47,636 bases of DNA from a virus. Positions 7,638 to 15,289 of the stretch are shown in pieces (the first letter of the stretch is position 1; the number at the start of each line of letters is the position of its first letter). The DNA is taken from positions 1 through 47,636 of the IMG/VR virus record IMGVR_UViG_3300038708_000015; one strand, written 5' to 3'. A program made the position numbers and the translations under genes. Under the pieces are notes generated by a model. That model did no database searches. It worked only from the letters and a program-made list of their open reading frames with translations, and was not told the DNA's origin.

Positions 7638-7826
7638 TTATTCTTGGTGTGGGGGCGTTTCTAGATGGGAAGCAACGAACTCAAGACCACTAAACTCCTC
7701 GCGTAAATCTTCTATTTGATCACACAACTCCTCTTGATCTTCACTACGGATAAAAACATGCGCTATATGCTTGAAGCTTTTTCTCGAGCGGCGTGGAAGG
7801 GGAAGGCTAACCTGTGTAATTGGCAT
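7638..7826 (-). CDS. Small protein beside cI, paralogue of the protein at 27021 (62 aa)
   Basis: The 62-aa protein starts MPITQVSLPLPRRSRK and contains HIAHVFI and QIEDLREEFSGLEF. The same blocks (LPRKD, HIAHVTI, QIEDLRTEFPDLKV) appear in the 54-aa protein at 27021-27185, so the two are paralogues. ATG 7826 is preferred over the frame start at 7889 because an AGGAG lies just upstream and the paralogy begins here. It lies downstream of cI, after the cI terminator, and before the PL operators. Function is unknown. Its position between repressor and PL, and its SOS-linked paralogue, suggest an immunity-modulating role (inference). Confidence 0.7.
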   Translation of the reverse strand: MPITQVSLPLPRRSRKSFKHIAHVFIRSEDQEELCDQIEDLREEFSGLEFVASHLETPPHQE

Positions 7827-7897
7827 TACATAAACTCCTTGAACGTGGGAAGAAACAAAATACCAGAACTGAAATGAGCGAAAACGCAAAAGAAGCG

Positions 7898-7926
7898 CAA
7901 AAAAATACCGGCAACAAGGCCGGCAT
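7898..7926 (-). terminator. Intrinsic terminator after cI
   Basis: On the minus strand, ATGCCGGC (7926-7919) pairs with GCCGGTAT (7912-7905; one G-T wobble) around a 6-nt loop, followed by a run of seven T (7904-7898). It lies 20 bp beyond the end of cI and should end the repressor transcript. Confidence 0.8.
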
Positions 7927-7946
7927 ACATAAAGAAGTCTAGAAGG

Positions 7947-8690
7947 CTAAAAACGAACGACAGCGGAAACGACACGACCCTCGATAGAATTATTCAAAAG
8001 GTCTGATATTTTACGACCCTTCATTTCAATGCGGTGAACAACGCCGGTTTTATTGCTAAACGTAACAACGTCCTCAAAAGGATCGATATTGAAGTCAAAG
8101 AATAAGTGAGCACCGGAACCAGGCAGCTTAACCAATGCTATATCACCAGACTCAGGAACCTTGTTCTCGACGATAGCTAGGTCGCGTCGGTTCAAGCGGT
8201 CTATTTCAGAGTTACCCACTGGGCAAGCAAACAAACGCCTAGGATCTTCAACATGCGAAATAAAATAACGAGGTACATATACCTGCTCGGGATAGCCTGA
8301 ATATTTTACTATATTGTCGATGCCAACCAATGACGTAGATATTTGCTCGAAGTCGTCAAAGTCTTTTGCATTATCAAGTACCGCAAATAACTCCTCCTCA
8401 CTTTTCGCGGCCGGCTTAAATGAGTCGCCGTCTAGCCATTCCTGAGAGACTTTTAAAACCTTTCGTAGTTTTCTAAGGTTTTCACCCTGGGGCCGCGCAC
8501 CAGCAAACCATCTGTTTACTGTAGACTTTGCCGCACCAGTAGCGCGAACAATATCAGCCTGTTTTAAACCAAGCTCTCTCGCTCGAGTCGTAACACGCCG
8601 TGCAAATTCTTCATTCAAAGCATCATCATTATTCACCAAAGGGCACCCCTTAGTAGTTCCATTCGGAACGAACATTAAACCTTGATGCAT
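7947..8690 (-). CDS. cI: Prophage CI-type repressor with degenerate S24 domain
   Basis: This 247-aa protein has an XRE helix-turn-helix (about residues 28-80: ELGLKQADIVRATGAAKSTVNRWFAG is the recognition region) and a C-terminal half that keeps the outline of an S24 domain (DLAIVENKVPESGDIALVKLPG; end IEGRVVSAVVRF). The canonical Ser-Met motif is replaced by GNSEID, I see no lysine at the general-base position (HLFFDFN), and no Ala-Gly cleavage site. It may thus resist RecA-stimulated autocleavage. ATG 8690 follows an AGAGG site 7 nt upstream. It is divergent from cro and should bind the 16-bp operators at 7577-7618, 8761-8797 and 20092-20162. Confidence 0.88.
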   Translation of the reverse strand: MHQGLMFVPNGTTKGCPLVNNDDALNEEFARRVTTRARELGLKQADIVRATGAAKSTVNRWFAGARPQGENLRKLRKVLKVSQEWLDGDSFKPAAKSEEELFAVLDNAKDFDDFEQISTSLVGIDNIVKYSGYPEQVYVPRYFISHVEDPRRLFACPVGNSEIDRLNRRDLAIVENKVPESGDIALVKLPGSGAHLFFDFNIDPFEDVVTFSNKTGVVHRIEMKGRKISDLLNNSIEGRVVSAVVRF

Positions 8691-8750
8691 AAAATAACCT
8701 CTTTCTTACTTCGCTGATCGTACAAATAGATCTGGCGACAAGTGAAAAAA

Positions 8751-8797
8751 TGATATATAAGTACCGCAAACCGAACAAAAAGTACCGATAACGAGAT
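8751..8797 (+). promoter_or_regulatory. PR promoter with cI/Cro operators
   Basis: An extended -10 (TGATATATA, 8751-8759) faces cro. GTACCGCAAACCGAAC (8761-8776) covers the expected transcription start, and GTACCGATAACGAGAT (8782-8797), with one intact half, overlaps the cro start codon. The block also lies upstream of cI on the other strand, so bound protein could control both. No good -35 is seen for PR, which fits an extended -10 type promoter. Confidence 0.68.
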
Positions 8798-8969
8798 GAC
8801 AAAGACAGACGCCATTAAACACTTTGGAAGTCAAACCAAATTAGCTAAGGCCATAGGCCGCGCTAAAAACACGGTTAACGGCTACCCAGAGAAGCTAAAC
8901 AGGGGCGTTCAATTCGAACTCTATTACCGCACGCAGGGCCAACTGCAGCTAGATAGTGAATTGAAATAA
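8796..8969 (+). CDS. cro: Cro-like DNA-binding protein (57 aa)
   Basis: The 57-aa frame MTKTDAIKHFGSQTKLAKAI continues GRAKNTVNGYPEKLNRGVQFELYY and matches the lambda/P22 Cro pattern: helix 2 begins with QTKLAKAIG, helix 3 is the recognition helix, and GVQFELYYRT is the dimer strand. It is the first gene rightward of PR and divergent from cI. It should repress cI and early transcription after induction. Confidence 0.88.
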   Translation: MTKTDAIKHFGSQTKLAKAIGRAKNTVNGYPEKLNRGVQFELYYRTQGQLQLDSELK

Positions 8970-9003
8970 CCCCCAACACTTAACCAACGATGGGAAGCAT
9001 AAG

Positions 9004-9393
9004 ATGAGGAAGCACCTAACAGAAAGCAAAAAAAGCGCAAACAATTATGCGCTTATATTTAACGCCATACACGCAGTAGGCGTTTCAAGTAGCGGTGAAG
9101 CCATAGGCAGAGATGCCAGCTTTATCACAAGGCTAAAGGCAAACGATAAAAAGATATCGTTAGACGAGTTTGTAACCCTCCTAGGTACCTGGAACCTAGA
9201 ACTCACAGACGGTGACGCAGATAAGGTCTCAATAGACAGGATCTTATTTAAAGCCCTCTCCGAGTTATCACACAAACAAATAAACAACGCGACGACACCT
9301 GCAGAAGAAAAGACCGTGCTACCAAGACAAACCTACGAGGCCCTTCTCGTATTTGCGCGCATAGGCGTAGCCACACTAGGCAAAACACTATGA
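9004..9393 (+). CDS. cII: CII-like transcriptional activator
   Basis: This 129-aa protein sits right after cro. Residues about 12-65 (ANNYALIFNAIHAVG, GEAIGRDASFITRL, then LDEFVTLLGTWNLEL) follow the CII family: a helix-turn-helix that senses copy of the -35 flanks, then a stretch on the helical tetramer interface. In lambda, CII turns on cI establishment and int. It overlaps the next gene by 4 bp. It is longer than lambda CII, with a C-terminal tail of unclear role. Confidence 0.75.
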   Translation: MRKHLTESKKSANNYALIFNAIHAVGVSSSGEAIGRDASFITRLKANDKKISLDEFVTLLGTWNLELTDGDADKVSIDRILFKALSELSHKQINNATTPAEEKTVLPRQTYEALLVFARIGVATLGKTL

Positions 9394-10229
9394 ATAAAGC
9401 CGAAGACTTAGCGCTATCAGATAACACGCTACCCCATGATGCGGTGGTGTTATACGTGCGCTGTTTTCGTCGCTTCATGTCATACCAGAACGGTGACACC
9501 TTTGTGAGCATGCCACGCATGGCAGAGGCACTGCGCTATGACCCTAACCCGCGCAGCAAGGATAAAGCGACACAGCCAACGAAAAGAAGGCTGAGAACGC
9601 TTATTACCCACCTTGAGCGTGTTGGGCTAATAAAGAAAGTGCAAGCAGGGAATATAAAGGTAGGATTATCAGCAACTTACAAGTGCATTTTGGCGACTGT
9701 TGATAATTTAAACAAACACCGACACGACACCGACAACACAGAGCGACACGAAGATAGTACCTCACAGCGACACGATGAAGCCCCCGAAAATAAAGGGATT
9801 GAAGCAGAACAGCGACACGAACAGCGACCCTCACAGCGACATGAGCACTTACCCGCACAGCGACATATATCCGATACATCCGAACAAGATGAAGAAGATA
9901 AGGGCGTGTGCACAAGACAGGATCTCGAGTGGGGAAGCATATACATCGAAATAGCACAAAGCGTAGGACTCACGATCAGTGAGCAAGTCTTAAAAGCTAA
10001 ATTCGATTATTGGAAAACCACCCAGGGATACATCGCAAACACCACAGTAAGCGTCCACCACACGAAATGGCGTGGCTACTGTTCAGCCATACGCGCTAAG
10101 AGACTCGAACTGGACGAGCAACAAAACCAACGAAAGGCCAACCAATATGCAAAACCAACCAACGGAACCGCTAACCTCCTCGATCACGCATTCAGCTACG
10201 GTGAAGGGGGTTCCAATGAATCCTATTAG
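9390..10229 (+). CDS. Replication initiator (lambda O-like) with internal iterons
   Basis: This 279-aa protein has a winged-helix N-terminus (about 1-105, with PTKRRLRTLITHLERVGLIKK), a histidine-rich spacer made of repeated QRHE/SQRH units (about 110-170) and a C-terminal domain with FDYWKTTQGYIANTTVSVHHTKW that resembles primosomal DnaT-type modules. The spacer is encoded by repeated GCGACAC sequences, so the gene probably contains the phage origin, as lambda O does. It overlaps the upstream cII by 4 bp and the downstream helicase-loader gene by 14 bp. Confidence 0.8.
   Translation: MNKAEDLALSDNTLPHDAVVLYVRCFRRFMSYQNGDTFVSMPRMAEALRYDPNPRSKDKATQPTKRRLRTLITHLERVGLIKKVQAGNIKVGLSATYKCILATVDNLNKHRHDTDNTERHEDSTSQRHDEAPENKGIEAEQRHEQRPSQRHEHLPAQRHISDTSEQDEEDKGVCTRQDLEWGSIYIEIAQSVGLTISEQVLKAKFDYWKTTQGYIANTTVSVHHTKWRGYCSAIRAKRLELDEQQNQRKANQYAKPTNGTANLLDHAFSYGEGGSNESY
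9716..9867 (+). repeat. Iteron array within the initiator gene (putative origin)
   Basis: Copies of [CG]CGACAC or close variants start at 9719, 9730, 9743, 9767, 9812, 9824, 9836 and 9860, with spacings near 12 or 24 bp. ACACCGACAC (9716-9725) is the exact reverse complement of GTGTCGGTGT, which occurs four times in the intergenic cluster at 26356-26587. The array encodes the QRHE repeats of the protein, but the shared noncoding cluster argues that the DNA itself is the binding target. Initiator binding is inferred. Confidence 0.7.
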
Positions 10230-10926
10230 CTTCGACCAAACTGCGCTAAAAAACGCACAGCTTAAAACCCAGAACCTAAACGACATAACCGATGAGCGAA
10301 CGCAGCAAGCAACGCACATCATGGTCAAGGAAGTACTCCCCATTTTTACCATGTACTTTGCTGACTTCTCAGCGAAATACGGCAAATCAAGCCCCGAAAC
10401 GATCAACGCAGCAATGCGGGAGTACGGGCTACAACTGATAAAAAACAACATCACACCAAGCATGCTGAAGAACGGACTTGAGAGGGTACGCAAAGAGAGC
10501 GTCAAAATGATATGGACGCCCAACCCACAAGCCTTCGCTGAATTATGCATGCCCCAGGCTGACGACCTAGGGCTACCCTCGATAGAAGACGCCATAAGCG
10601 AAGTGACACAGGCGAGAGGGAAGTACAAAGGCCAGCCTTATAACTTTTCTCACCACATCATAGAAACCCTAAACCGCCAAGCTGGACGCCAAATATACGA
10701 GCTCAAGCAAAGCGAATGGCACAAGCTAATGAGAAACACCTATGACCTGCTGATCAGACAGGCCATGAGAGGTGAACTCAAAGAGCCAGTAGCAGCACTC
10801 CCACATAGACCCGACCCGAAGCGCGCAGCCATTGAAAACGAAATATTCCAGAGCGGCGAAAGGATAATGAAGCAGCAAACAGGCGACCCATTAATGGAAC
10901 GCATCAGAGCGTTAAAAGGGCAATAG
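10216..10926 (+). CDS. Lambda P-like helicase loader
   Basis: This 236-aa protein starts MNPISFDQTALKN; ATG 10216 is chosen because GAAGGGGG lies 5 nt upstream, whereas the longer frame from 10072 lies wholly over the initiator gene. The region VKEVLPIFTMYFADF and the later WTPNPQAFAELCMPQ follow the lambda P pattern (KLF..L.. then P.P..F...C). It should bring the host DnaB helicase to the initiator-bound origin. The adjacency O-like then P-like supports the call. Confidence 0.78.
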   Translation: MNPISFDQTALKNAQLKTQNLNDITDERTQQATHIMVKEVLPIFTMYFADFSAKYGKSSPETINAAMREYGLQLIKNNITPSMLKNGLERVRKESVKMIWTPNPQAFAELCMPQADDLGLPSIEDAISEVTQARGKYKGQPYNFSHHIIETLNRQAGRQIYELKQSEWHKLMRNTYDLLIRQAMRGELKEPVAALPHRPDPKRAAIENEIFQSGERIMKQQTGDPLMERIRALKGQ

Positions 10927-10927
10927 C

Positions 10928-11134
10928 ATGACAATTAACCTCGCAGCACTGCCAGAAGAAGAACGCAAAGCCATACAGCGCGACAAGTTAGCAGCACTGT
11001 GGGCAAACGATTGTCGGATAGGCCGAGCCAACGAAGCCGGCGTGGTTAGGCGCATTCACCAGATTAACAACGAACAACAACGCCAGGACCTAATAGATAG
11101 GTTCGACAAGTTCATGAGAACGCATAAGGCGTGA
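10928..11134 (+). CDS. Conserved-looking hypothetical phage protein (68 aa)
   Basis: Small protein (MTINLAALPEEERKAIQRDK, with CRIGRANEAGVVRRIHQ) starting 1 nt after the P-like gene. Similar small proteins sit after replication genes in other gammaproteobacterial phages, but I cannot name a function. It is predicted helical and charged, with no membrane segment. It is the last gene before a structured noncoding stretch. Confidence 0.6.
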   Translation: MTINLAALPEEERKAIQRDKLAALWANDCRIGRANEAGVVRRIHQINNEQQRQDLIDRFDKFMRTHKA

Positions 11135-11354
11135 ACGAACCCACGGTGGGTGCTTGGGGCGCGTGACTGTTCGCGCCAACCGTCCAGAGATCGCAAGGAG
11201 CAGCCCGAAGCCTTAACACGGCAGGAGAGCAAGTGATCTGGAAGCAACGGTAGTAAGCAGTTAGCTGGCAGGTTGAATCACCTGAACATTAAGGAGGAAC
11301 CGCGCCTTACCAGTGAAACGCGGTTAACTAATTATAAAATCAGAGGTAACACAC
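11135..11354 (+). other. Structured noncoding stretch between replication and nuclease genes
   Basis: Some 220 bp without a convincing gene. It contains three inverted repeats: ACCCAC/GTGGGT (11139-11151), GGCGCG/CGCGCC around an 8-nt loop (11158-11177) and AACCGCG/CGCGGTT around a 14-nt loop (11298-11325). No poly-T follows them. It could be a structured leader, a small RNA or a processing site; overlapping frames at 11273 look spurious. Confidence 0.4.
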
Positions 11355-11810
11355 ATGCTAAATCAGAGAGTAAAACGCCCCGTAAAGAGGCGCAAAAGCA
11401 ACCTAGAGGATCAGCACCAAAAGTCACTGATGGACTGGGCGAAAGTTTTTCGATTGCCAGAACTCCCTTACATCGAAGCCGGTGCAAAACTCGCTGATTA
11501 TATGTTTCACATTCCTAACGGTGGCAAGCGAGGAAAAGTCGAGGCCGCAATCCTAAAAGGAATGGGCACAAAGAAAGGTGTATCGGATCTTTTCCTACCG
11601 CTACCGATGCACGGTAAGCCTGGCTTGTGGATCGAAATGAAAGCCCCGTTCAAGGACAGCAAAGATAAAAATTACCCCAGCACTGACCAAAAGAATTGGC
11701 TCACGCGCATGAGCCTAGCAGGGTACGTCACAGTCGTGGCATACGGCTGGTTTGAAGCGAGACAAATCATACTCAACTACATCGGAGGCCAACACGATGA
11801 AATTAGATAG
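11355..11810 (+). CDS. VRR-NUC domain nuclease
   Basis: This 151-aa protein has VRR-NUC family hallmarks: DYMFHIPNGGKRG, LKGMGTKKGVSDLFLP (catalytic Asp) and GLWIEMKAPF (catalytic Glu-x-Lys), then a conserved Gln in STDQKNWL. VRR-NUC proteins are PD-(D/E)XK structure-selective nucleases, and phage versions may resolve or trim recombination or replication intermediates. ATG 11355 follows an AGAGGTAA site. It overlaps the Mor-like gene by 14 bp. Confidence 0.87.
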   Translation: MLNQRVKRPVKRRKSNLEDQHQKSLMDWAKVFRLPELPYIEAGAKLADYMFHIPNGGKRGKVEAAILKGMGTKKGVSDLFLPLPMHGKPGLWIEMKAPFKDSKDKNYPSTDQKNWLTRMSLAGYVTVVAYGWFEARQIILNYIGGQHDEIR

Positions 11811-12159
11811 TTCAATCTGCGAGGAAGAAATAGAGCGCGTCGTAGGACGTTCAGCACTGATAACGCTAGAGAAAGCCTACGGTCGCAGTTACCTCTACAT
11901 TCGCGCCAGCAAGCCTGACAAAGCCCTAGTCAAGCTGATAGGGAAAGATAAAGCCCAGAAAATGACAAACGAATTCGGAGGCTCGGAAATCTGGGTACCG
12001 AAACGCATGCTGAAGGTTATCCGAAACCATCAGATAGCCGAAGAAAGAGGCGCGGGTAAAACAATTAAGGAATTAGCCGCAGAATTCAATCTCACCCGAT
12101 ATTGGATCGCTAAAATTTTACAGGAGAAAGGCTATGGCGAATACAATCCCAAGTCTTGA
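11797..12159 (+). CDS. Mor-type transcription activator (Mu Mor/C family)
   Basis: This 120-aa protein begins MKLDSSICEEEIERVVG. The block RSYLYIRASKPDKALVKLIG and the C-terminal helix-turn-helix region (GKTIKELAAEFNLTRYWIAK) follow the Mor/C family, which activates Mu middle and late promoters as a dimer. ATG 11797 has CGGAGG upstream; the frame back to 11752 is read-through over the nuclease gene. Its place just before the lysis and packaging genes suggests it turns on late transcription here. Its target promoter was not identified. Confidence 0.85.
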   Translation: MKLDSSICEEEIERVVGRSALITLEKAYGRSYLYIRASKPDKALVKLIGKDKAQKMTNEFGGSEIWVPKRMLKVIRNHQIAEERGAGKTIKELAAEFNLTRYWIAKILQEKGYGEYNPKS

Positions 12160-12811
12160 AGGATTGAGCGCTATGGCGCAAGAGAATGGAATAGTTACAA
12201 CAATCATAGCAATGGGGCTATGGATGATTACCCAAATATTAGTGGAGAGGATCAAAAGGCGACCCAGCAAACCAGCAGAAGTCGCCGGTCCTACTTCACT
12301 AGAAGACCTTCGAAACCACCGGTTGTTTCAGCACTGCCAATACTACGTGTCATTCGGTATTAAAAAAATAAAGTTTAGCCCCGACTATCCAATGCGGGGC
12401 CGAATGTATAAAGACATGCTAGAGATTTACTTTGATGTAATGTCAAACACGTTTAAAGACAACCTAGCGCGCCTAGCAACCTCAGAATCCAGCGTATGGA
12501 GCACAGAGGCCATGAAAGCGCTACGCGCAGCAATGGACGAATACGAGCAGCAATTCATCGAAAAGGGCGTGCCCGAAATCGTTATAGATAAGTTCGCAGA
12601 TTGGCATCAACCATCAATAGAATTCATCACTAACAATATTCACTCTTTGAACGACAGCAGAATAGCCAACGACAGCGCACGAAAAACATCAGTGCTATTC
12701 GGCACCATCCTAAACGCCACCAAGACCGCGATATTTAGCGCAGAAAGAACCCTCATAGTGTTAAACGGCGAGTTAAGCGGCAAGACATACAAAGGCGAGG
12801 TGATCGAATGA
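12134..12811 (+). CDS. Membrane-anchored protein in the lysis cassette (225 aa)
   Basis: The N-terminus has one hydrophobic helix (about residues 18-37, NGIVTTIIAMGLWMITQILV) followed by a basic stop-transfer RIKRRP and a long soluble, mainly helical domain. It overlaps the Mor-like gene by 26 bp and the endolysin by 4 bp. The position would suit a holin, pinholin regulator or other lysis accessory, but it is much longer than usual holins, so I leave the function open. Confidence 0.6.
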   Translation: MANTIPSLEGLSAMAQENGIVTTIIAMGLWMITQILVERIKRRPSKPAEVAGPTSLEDLRNHRLFQHCQYYVSFGIKKIKFSPDYPMRGRMYKDMLEIYFDVMSNTFKDNLARLATSESSVWSTEAMKALRAAMDEYEQQFIEKGVPEIVIDKFADWHQPSIEFITNNIHSLNDSRIANDSARKTSVLFGTILNATKTAIFSAERTLIVLNGELSGKTYKGEVIE

Positions 12812-13296
12812 GCCAGTTTTACTACGGCGTTCTTTGTCACTCCCAAATATTCAATACCTGTTACAAAGTCAGCCGGCACCTAGGCATGGGGAAACACAAC
12901 AAAGCCCCAGAAATGCTACTCGAAACCATTGCCGCAGAAACGCAAATGGGTACATACCCAGACACCACGAAAAACAGTGGCCACGGATTAACACAGTTTG
13001 ACCAAATCGGATTCGACGACGTGGTAACTCGCACCCGCCAAAAAGATAAGGACCTCATAAAGCGCATATTCGGGTACGACCTCGACGAAATAGCCATCCG
13101 TGACTTAGACGACAACCCAGAGCTAGCCATTATCATGTGCCGGCTGAAATACAAACTACGACCAGAGCCGATCCCCAGTGACATTGTGAGCCGTGCTGCG
13201 TATTGGAAGCGGTTTTATAACTCAAGTGAAGGCAAGGGCACGATAGATCATTACCTTGACGCAGCAGAGCACCACCTATACCCACAGCACATATAG
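12808..13296 (+). CDS. Endolysin, lysozyme/transglycosylase-like
   Basis: This 162-aa protein contains LLETIAAETQMGTYPD and SGHGLTQFDQIGFDDV, where a conserved Glu lies just before a Gly-Leu-x-Gln-Phe block, as in phage lytic transglycosylase-type endolysins. RAAYWKRFYNSSEGKGT near the C-terminus is also typical of phage muramidase-like proteins. It should cut peptidoglycan at lysis. No signal peptide is evident, so it needs the holin. It overlaps the upstream gene by 4 bp. Confidence 0.78.
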   Translation: MSQFYYGVLCHSQIFNTCYKVSRHLGMGKHNKAPEMLLETIAAETQMGTYPDTTKNSGHGLTQFDQIGFDDVVTRTRQKDKDLIKRIFGYDLDEIAIRDLDDNPELAIIMCRLKYKLRPEPIPSDIVSRAAYWKRFYNSSEGKGTIDHYLDAAEHHLYPQHI

Positions 13297-13305
13297 AGGT
13301 TCATC

Positions 13306-13740
13306 ATGGCACTACCAGCAGTGGTAATCAGCGGGATCATTAGCCTACTTTCAAAGGGAGCAGAGAAAGTAGGCTCGGTTATATCTAACGTCCAAGAGCA
13401 GAAAAGTGCAACGAAGACTGCAGAGGCAAAACTCAGCCTCGCCAGGCAAACCGGTGACACCCAAATACAACTCACCTCGAAAGAGTGGGAAGCCATAGGC
13501 AAAAGAAACGAAAACAACGGATGGAAGGACGAATACGTCACTATCGTGATAACCCTCCCACTGCTAACTCAATTTGTTTGCACGCTAATAGGCACGCTTT
13601 TCGATATGCCAGGGTTACTCATTGCCTCACGCGCAGCTAATGAGTCGGTAATCGCACTAATCCCCAACTACGAAAGAATACTCGAGGTGGTCGTGTATGC
13701 CGCAGTCAGTATCCGAATCATAGACAAGGCTAAGTCATGA
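13306..13740 (+). CDS. Holin (GTA_holin_3TM-like)
   Basis: This 144-aa protein has an amphipathic N-terminus (LPAVVISGIISLLSKGAEKV), a charged middle, the motif TSKEWEAIGKRNENNGWKDEY and two C-terminal hydrophobic helices (VTIVITLPLLTQFVCTLIGT and VVVYAAVSIRI). This arrangement is that of the 3TM holin family found with gene transfer agents and many marine phages. It forms membrane holes that release the endolysin encoded just upstream. Confidence 0.8.
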   Translation: MALPAVVISGIISLLSKGAEKVGSVISNVQEQKSATKTAEAKLSLARQTGDTQIQLTSKEWEAIGKRNENNGWKDEYVTIVITLPLLTQFVCTLIGTLFDMPGLLIASRAANESVIALIPNYERILEVVVYAAVSIRIIDKAKS

Positions 13741-14021
13741 TCGTTTATATCGCAGGACCCATGACCGGCATAAAGAACTACAACCACGAAGCCTTTGCAA
13801 TGGAGACACAAAAACAGGAGATATTCGGGCACGTAGTCCTTTCACCTCACAAGCTGCCAATAGGCCTCAGTTACGACGCATACATGGATATAGCCATGGC
13901 GAAGCTACGATCATCAGACAGCGTTCACATGCTACCAGGCTGGAAACAAAGCAAAGGCGCAACGTTCGAGCACCACTACGCCAAGCTACTCAATAAACCA
14001 ATTACAGGAGCCAGCGAATAA
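13737..14021 (+). CDS. DUF4406 protein (nucleoside 2-deoxyribosyltransferase-like fold)
   Basis: This 94-aa protein begins MIVYIAGPMTGIKNYNHEAF, the signature of DUF4406, then has AYMDIAMAKLRSSDSVHMLPGW and SKGATFEHHYA. The fold is related to nucleoside 2-deoxyribosyltransferases; the natural substrate in phages is unknown. It overlaps its neighbours by 4 bp (holin) and 1 bp (methylase). The fixed GPMTG and SKGA motifs make the family call firm. Confidence 0.88.
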   Translation: MIVYIAGPMTGIKNYNHEAFAMETQKQEIFGHVVLSPHKLPIGLSYDAYMDIAMAKLRSSDSVHMLPGWKQSKGATFEHHYAKLLNKPITGASE

Positions 14022-15289
14022 TGGCAGATAAGCACACCAAATGGGAAAACCGCATAGTTGACTCAGGCACAGAGAACCCAGAGCAGCTGCTTGCTAACCC
14101 TCAAAACTTTAGACTCCATCCAGCACACCAGAAAAAAGCATTAAGCGGAGTACTCTCCGAAATTGGCTGGATTCAGGACGTCATAGTCAACCGCGTAACA
14201 GGCCACATCATTGATGGGCACTTACGTGTAGAACTCGCCATGTCTCGATTAGAACCCGTACCGGTGAAATACGTCGAATTATCGATACAGGAAGAAAAGA
14301 TCGCCCTCGCCAGTATTGATCCAATCGGAGCCTTAGCCGAGCAGGATCAAGCCATGCTGGACGACCTGATAGAAGATATCGGCACAGTAAAAGACGACGA
14401 CGAATGCCCAGACGCCCCTGCAGACCCAATCGTTAAACAGGGTGATGTTTTCATTTTAGGCGATCACCGTGTTATTTGCGGCGACAGCACCAACGCGGAA
14501 GACATAAACCGGCTAATGGCTGGCGACTTAGCTGACATGCTCTGGATAGACCCACCATACAACGTCGACTACACCGGCAGCGACGGTAAGAAGATAGATA
14601 ACGACAACATGGAAGATTCAGCGTTCAGACAGTTCCTGCGCGATCTTTTAACCAGTTGTGCGAACGTCATGAAAGCCGGTGCCCCTTTCTACATCGCTCA
14701 CGCGGATAGCGAAGGGTATAACTTTAGAGGCGCGACACAGGAGTCAGGGCTTGATATTAAGCAATGCCTAATCTGGGTTAAAAACTCGTTTGTATTGGGC
14801 CGACAGGATCACCAATGGCAGCACGAACCAATCCTATACGGATGGAAGCCAGGCGCAGCCCACAAGTGGTACGGCGAATTCAACAAGACAACAGTCATAG
14901 ACGAGCAGCCCAAGGTAAACGACCTAGATCGTAGCGAGTTAATGAACATGGTCCGCGATTTGAGAAATACGCTTGCAACCACAGTCATTCGTGAAGACAA
15001 GCCCAAGTCAAACGGCGATCACCCCACAATGAAGCCGATCAGACTTATCGCATTACACCTGAAGAACTCAACGCGCAGAGGCGACACCGTCATAGACTTT
15101 TGTGGTGGTAGCGGCTCAACGCTTATCGCATGCGAAAAACTTGGCAGAAAGGCACGTCTTTGTGAATTAAGCCCCACTTACGCACAGGTGATAGTTGATA
15201 GATGGGAGGAGTTCACCGGCAAGGATGCGATCCTAGAGGACACAGGCCAAACATTCGATCAGGTTAAACGAGGCGCAAATGCCGAGTAA
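14021..15289 (+). CDS. ParB-domain/DNA N6-adenine (or N4-cytosine) methyltransferase fusion
   Basis: This 422-aa protein has a ParB/Srx-like N-terminal domain (about 20-110: NPQNFRLHP, VNRVTGHIIDGHLRVELA) joined to an N6/N4 methyltransferase. DPPYNVDY (residues 177-184) is the catalytic motif and FCGGSGSTLIACEKLGRKA (about 360) is the SAM-binding motif; HPTMKP precedes it. The fusion is common beside phage terminase genes. It should modify phage DNA, perhaps against restriction, with the ParB part guiding it. It sits immediately before terS with an 11-bp overlap. Confidence 0.92.
   Translation: MADKHTKWENRIVDSGTENPEQLLANPQNFRLHPAHQKKALSGVLSEIGWIQDVIVNRVTGHIIDGHLRVELAMSRLEPVPVKYVELSIQEEKIALASIDPIGALAEQDQAMLDDLIEDIGTVKDDDECPDAPADPIVKQGDVFILGDHRVICGDSTNAEDINRLMAGDLADMLWIDPPYNVDYTGSDGKKIDNDNMEDSAFRQFLRDLLTSCANVMKAGAPFYIAHADSEGYNFRGATQESGLDIKQCLIWVKNSFVLGRQDHQWQHEPILYGWKPGAAHKWYGEFNKTTVIDEQPKVNDLDRSELMNMVRDLRNTLATTVIREDKPKSNGDHPTMKPIRLIALHLKNSTRRGDTVIDFCGGSGSTLIACEKLGRKARLCELSPTYAQVIVDRWEEFTGKDAILEDTGQTFDQVKRGANAE

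Noticed and set aside
9604-9973. Minus-strand frames rich in Cys/Arg/Val over the iterons of the initiator gene
   Set aside because: Mirror images of the repeat array; the plus-strand initiator frame has domain evidence.
10072-10926. Longer version of the helicase loader starting at 10072
   Set aside because: The extra 48 codons lie over the initiator gene and lack a ribosome site; ATG 10216 has a strong one.
11273-11497. 74-codon frame upstream of the VRR-NUC gene
   Set aside because: Composition and overlap with the nuclease gene suggest chance; no ribosome site of note.
14021-15289. Restriction-modification system at the ParB-methylase
   Set aside because: No endonuclease gene lies beside it or beside the MT-A70 gene; the methylases look like orphan phage enzymes.
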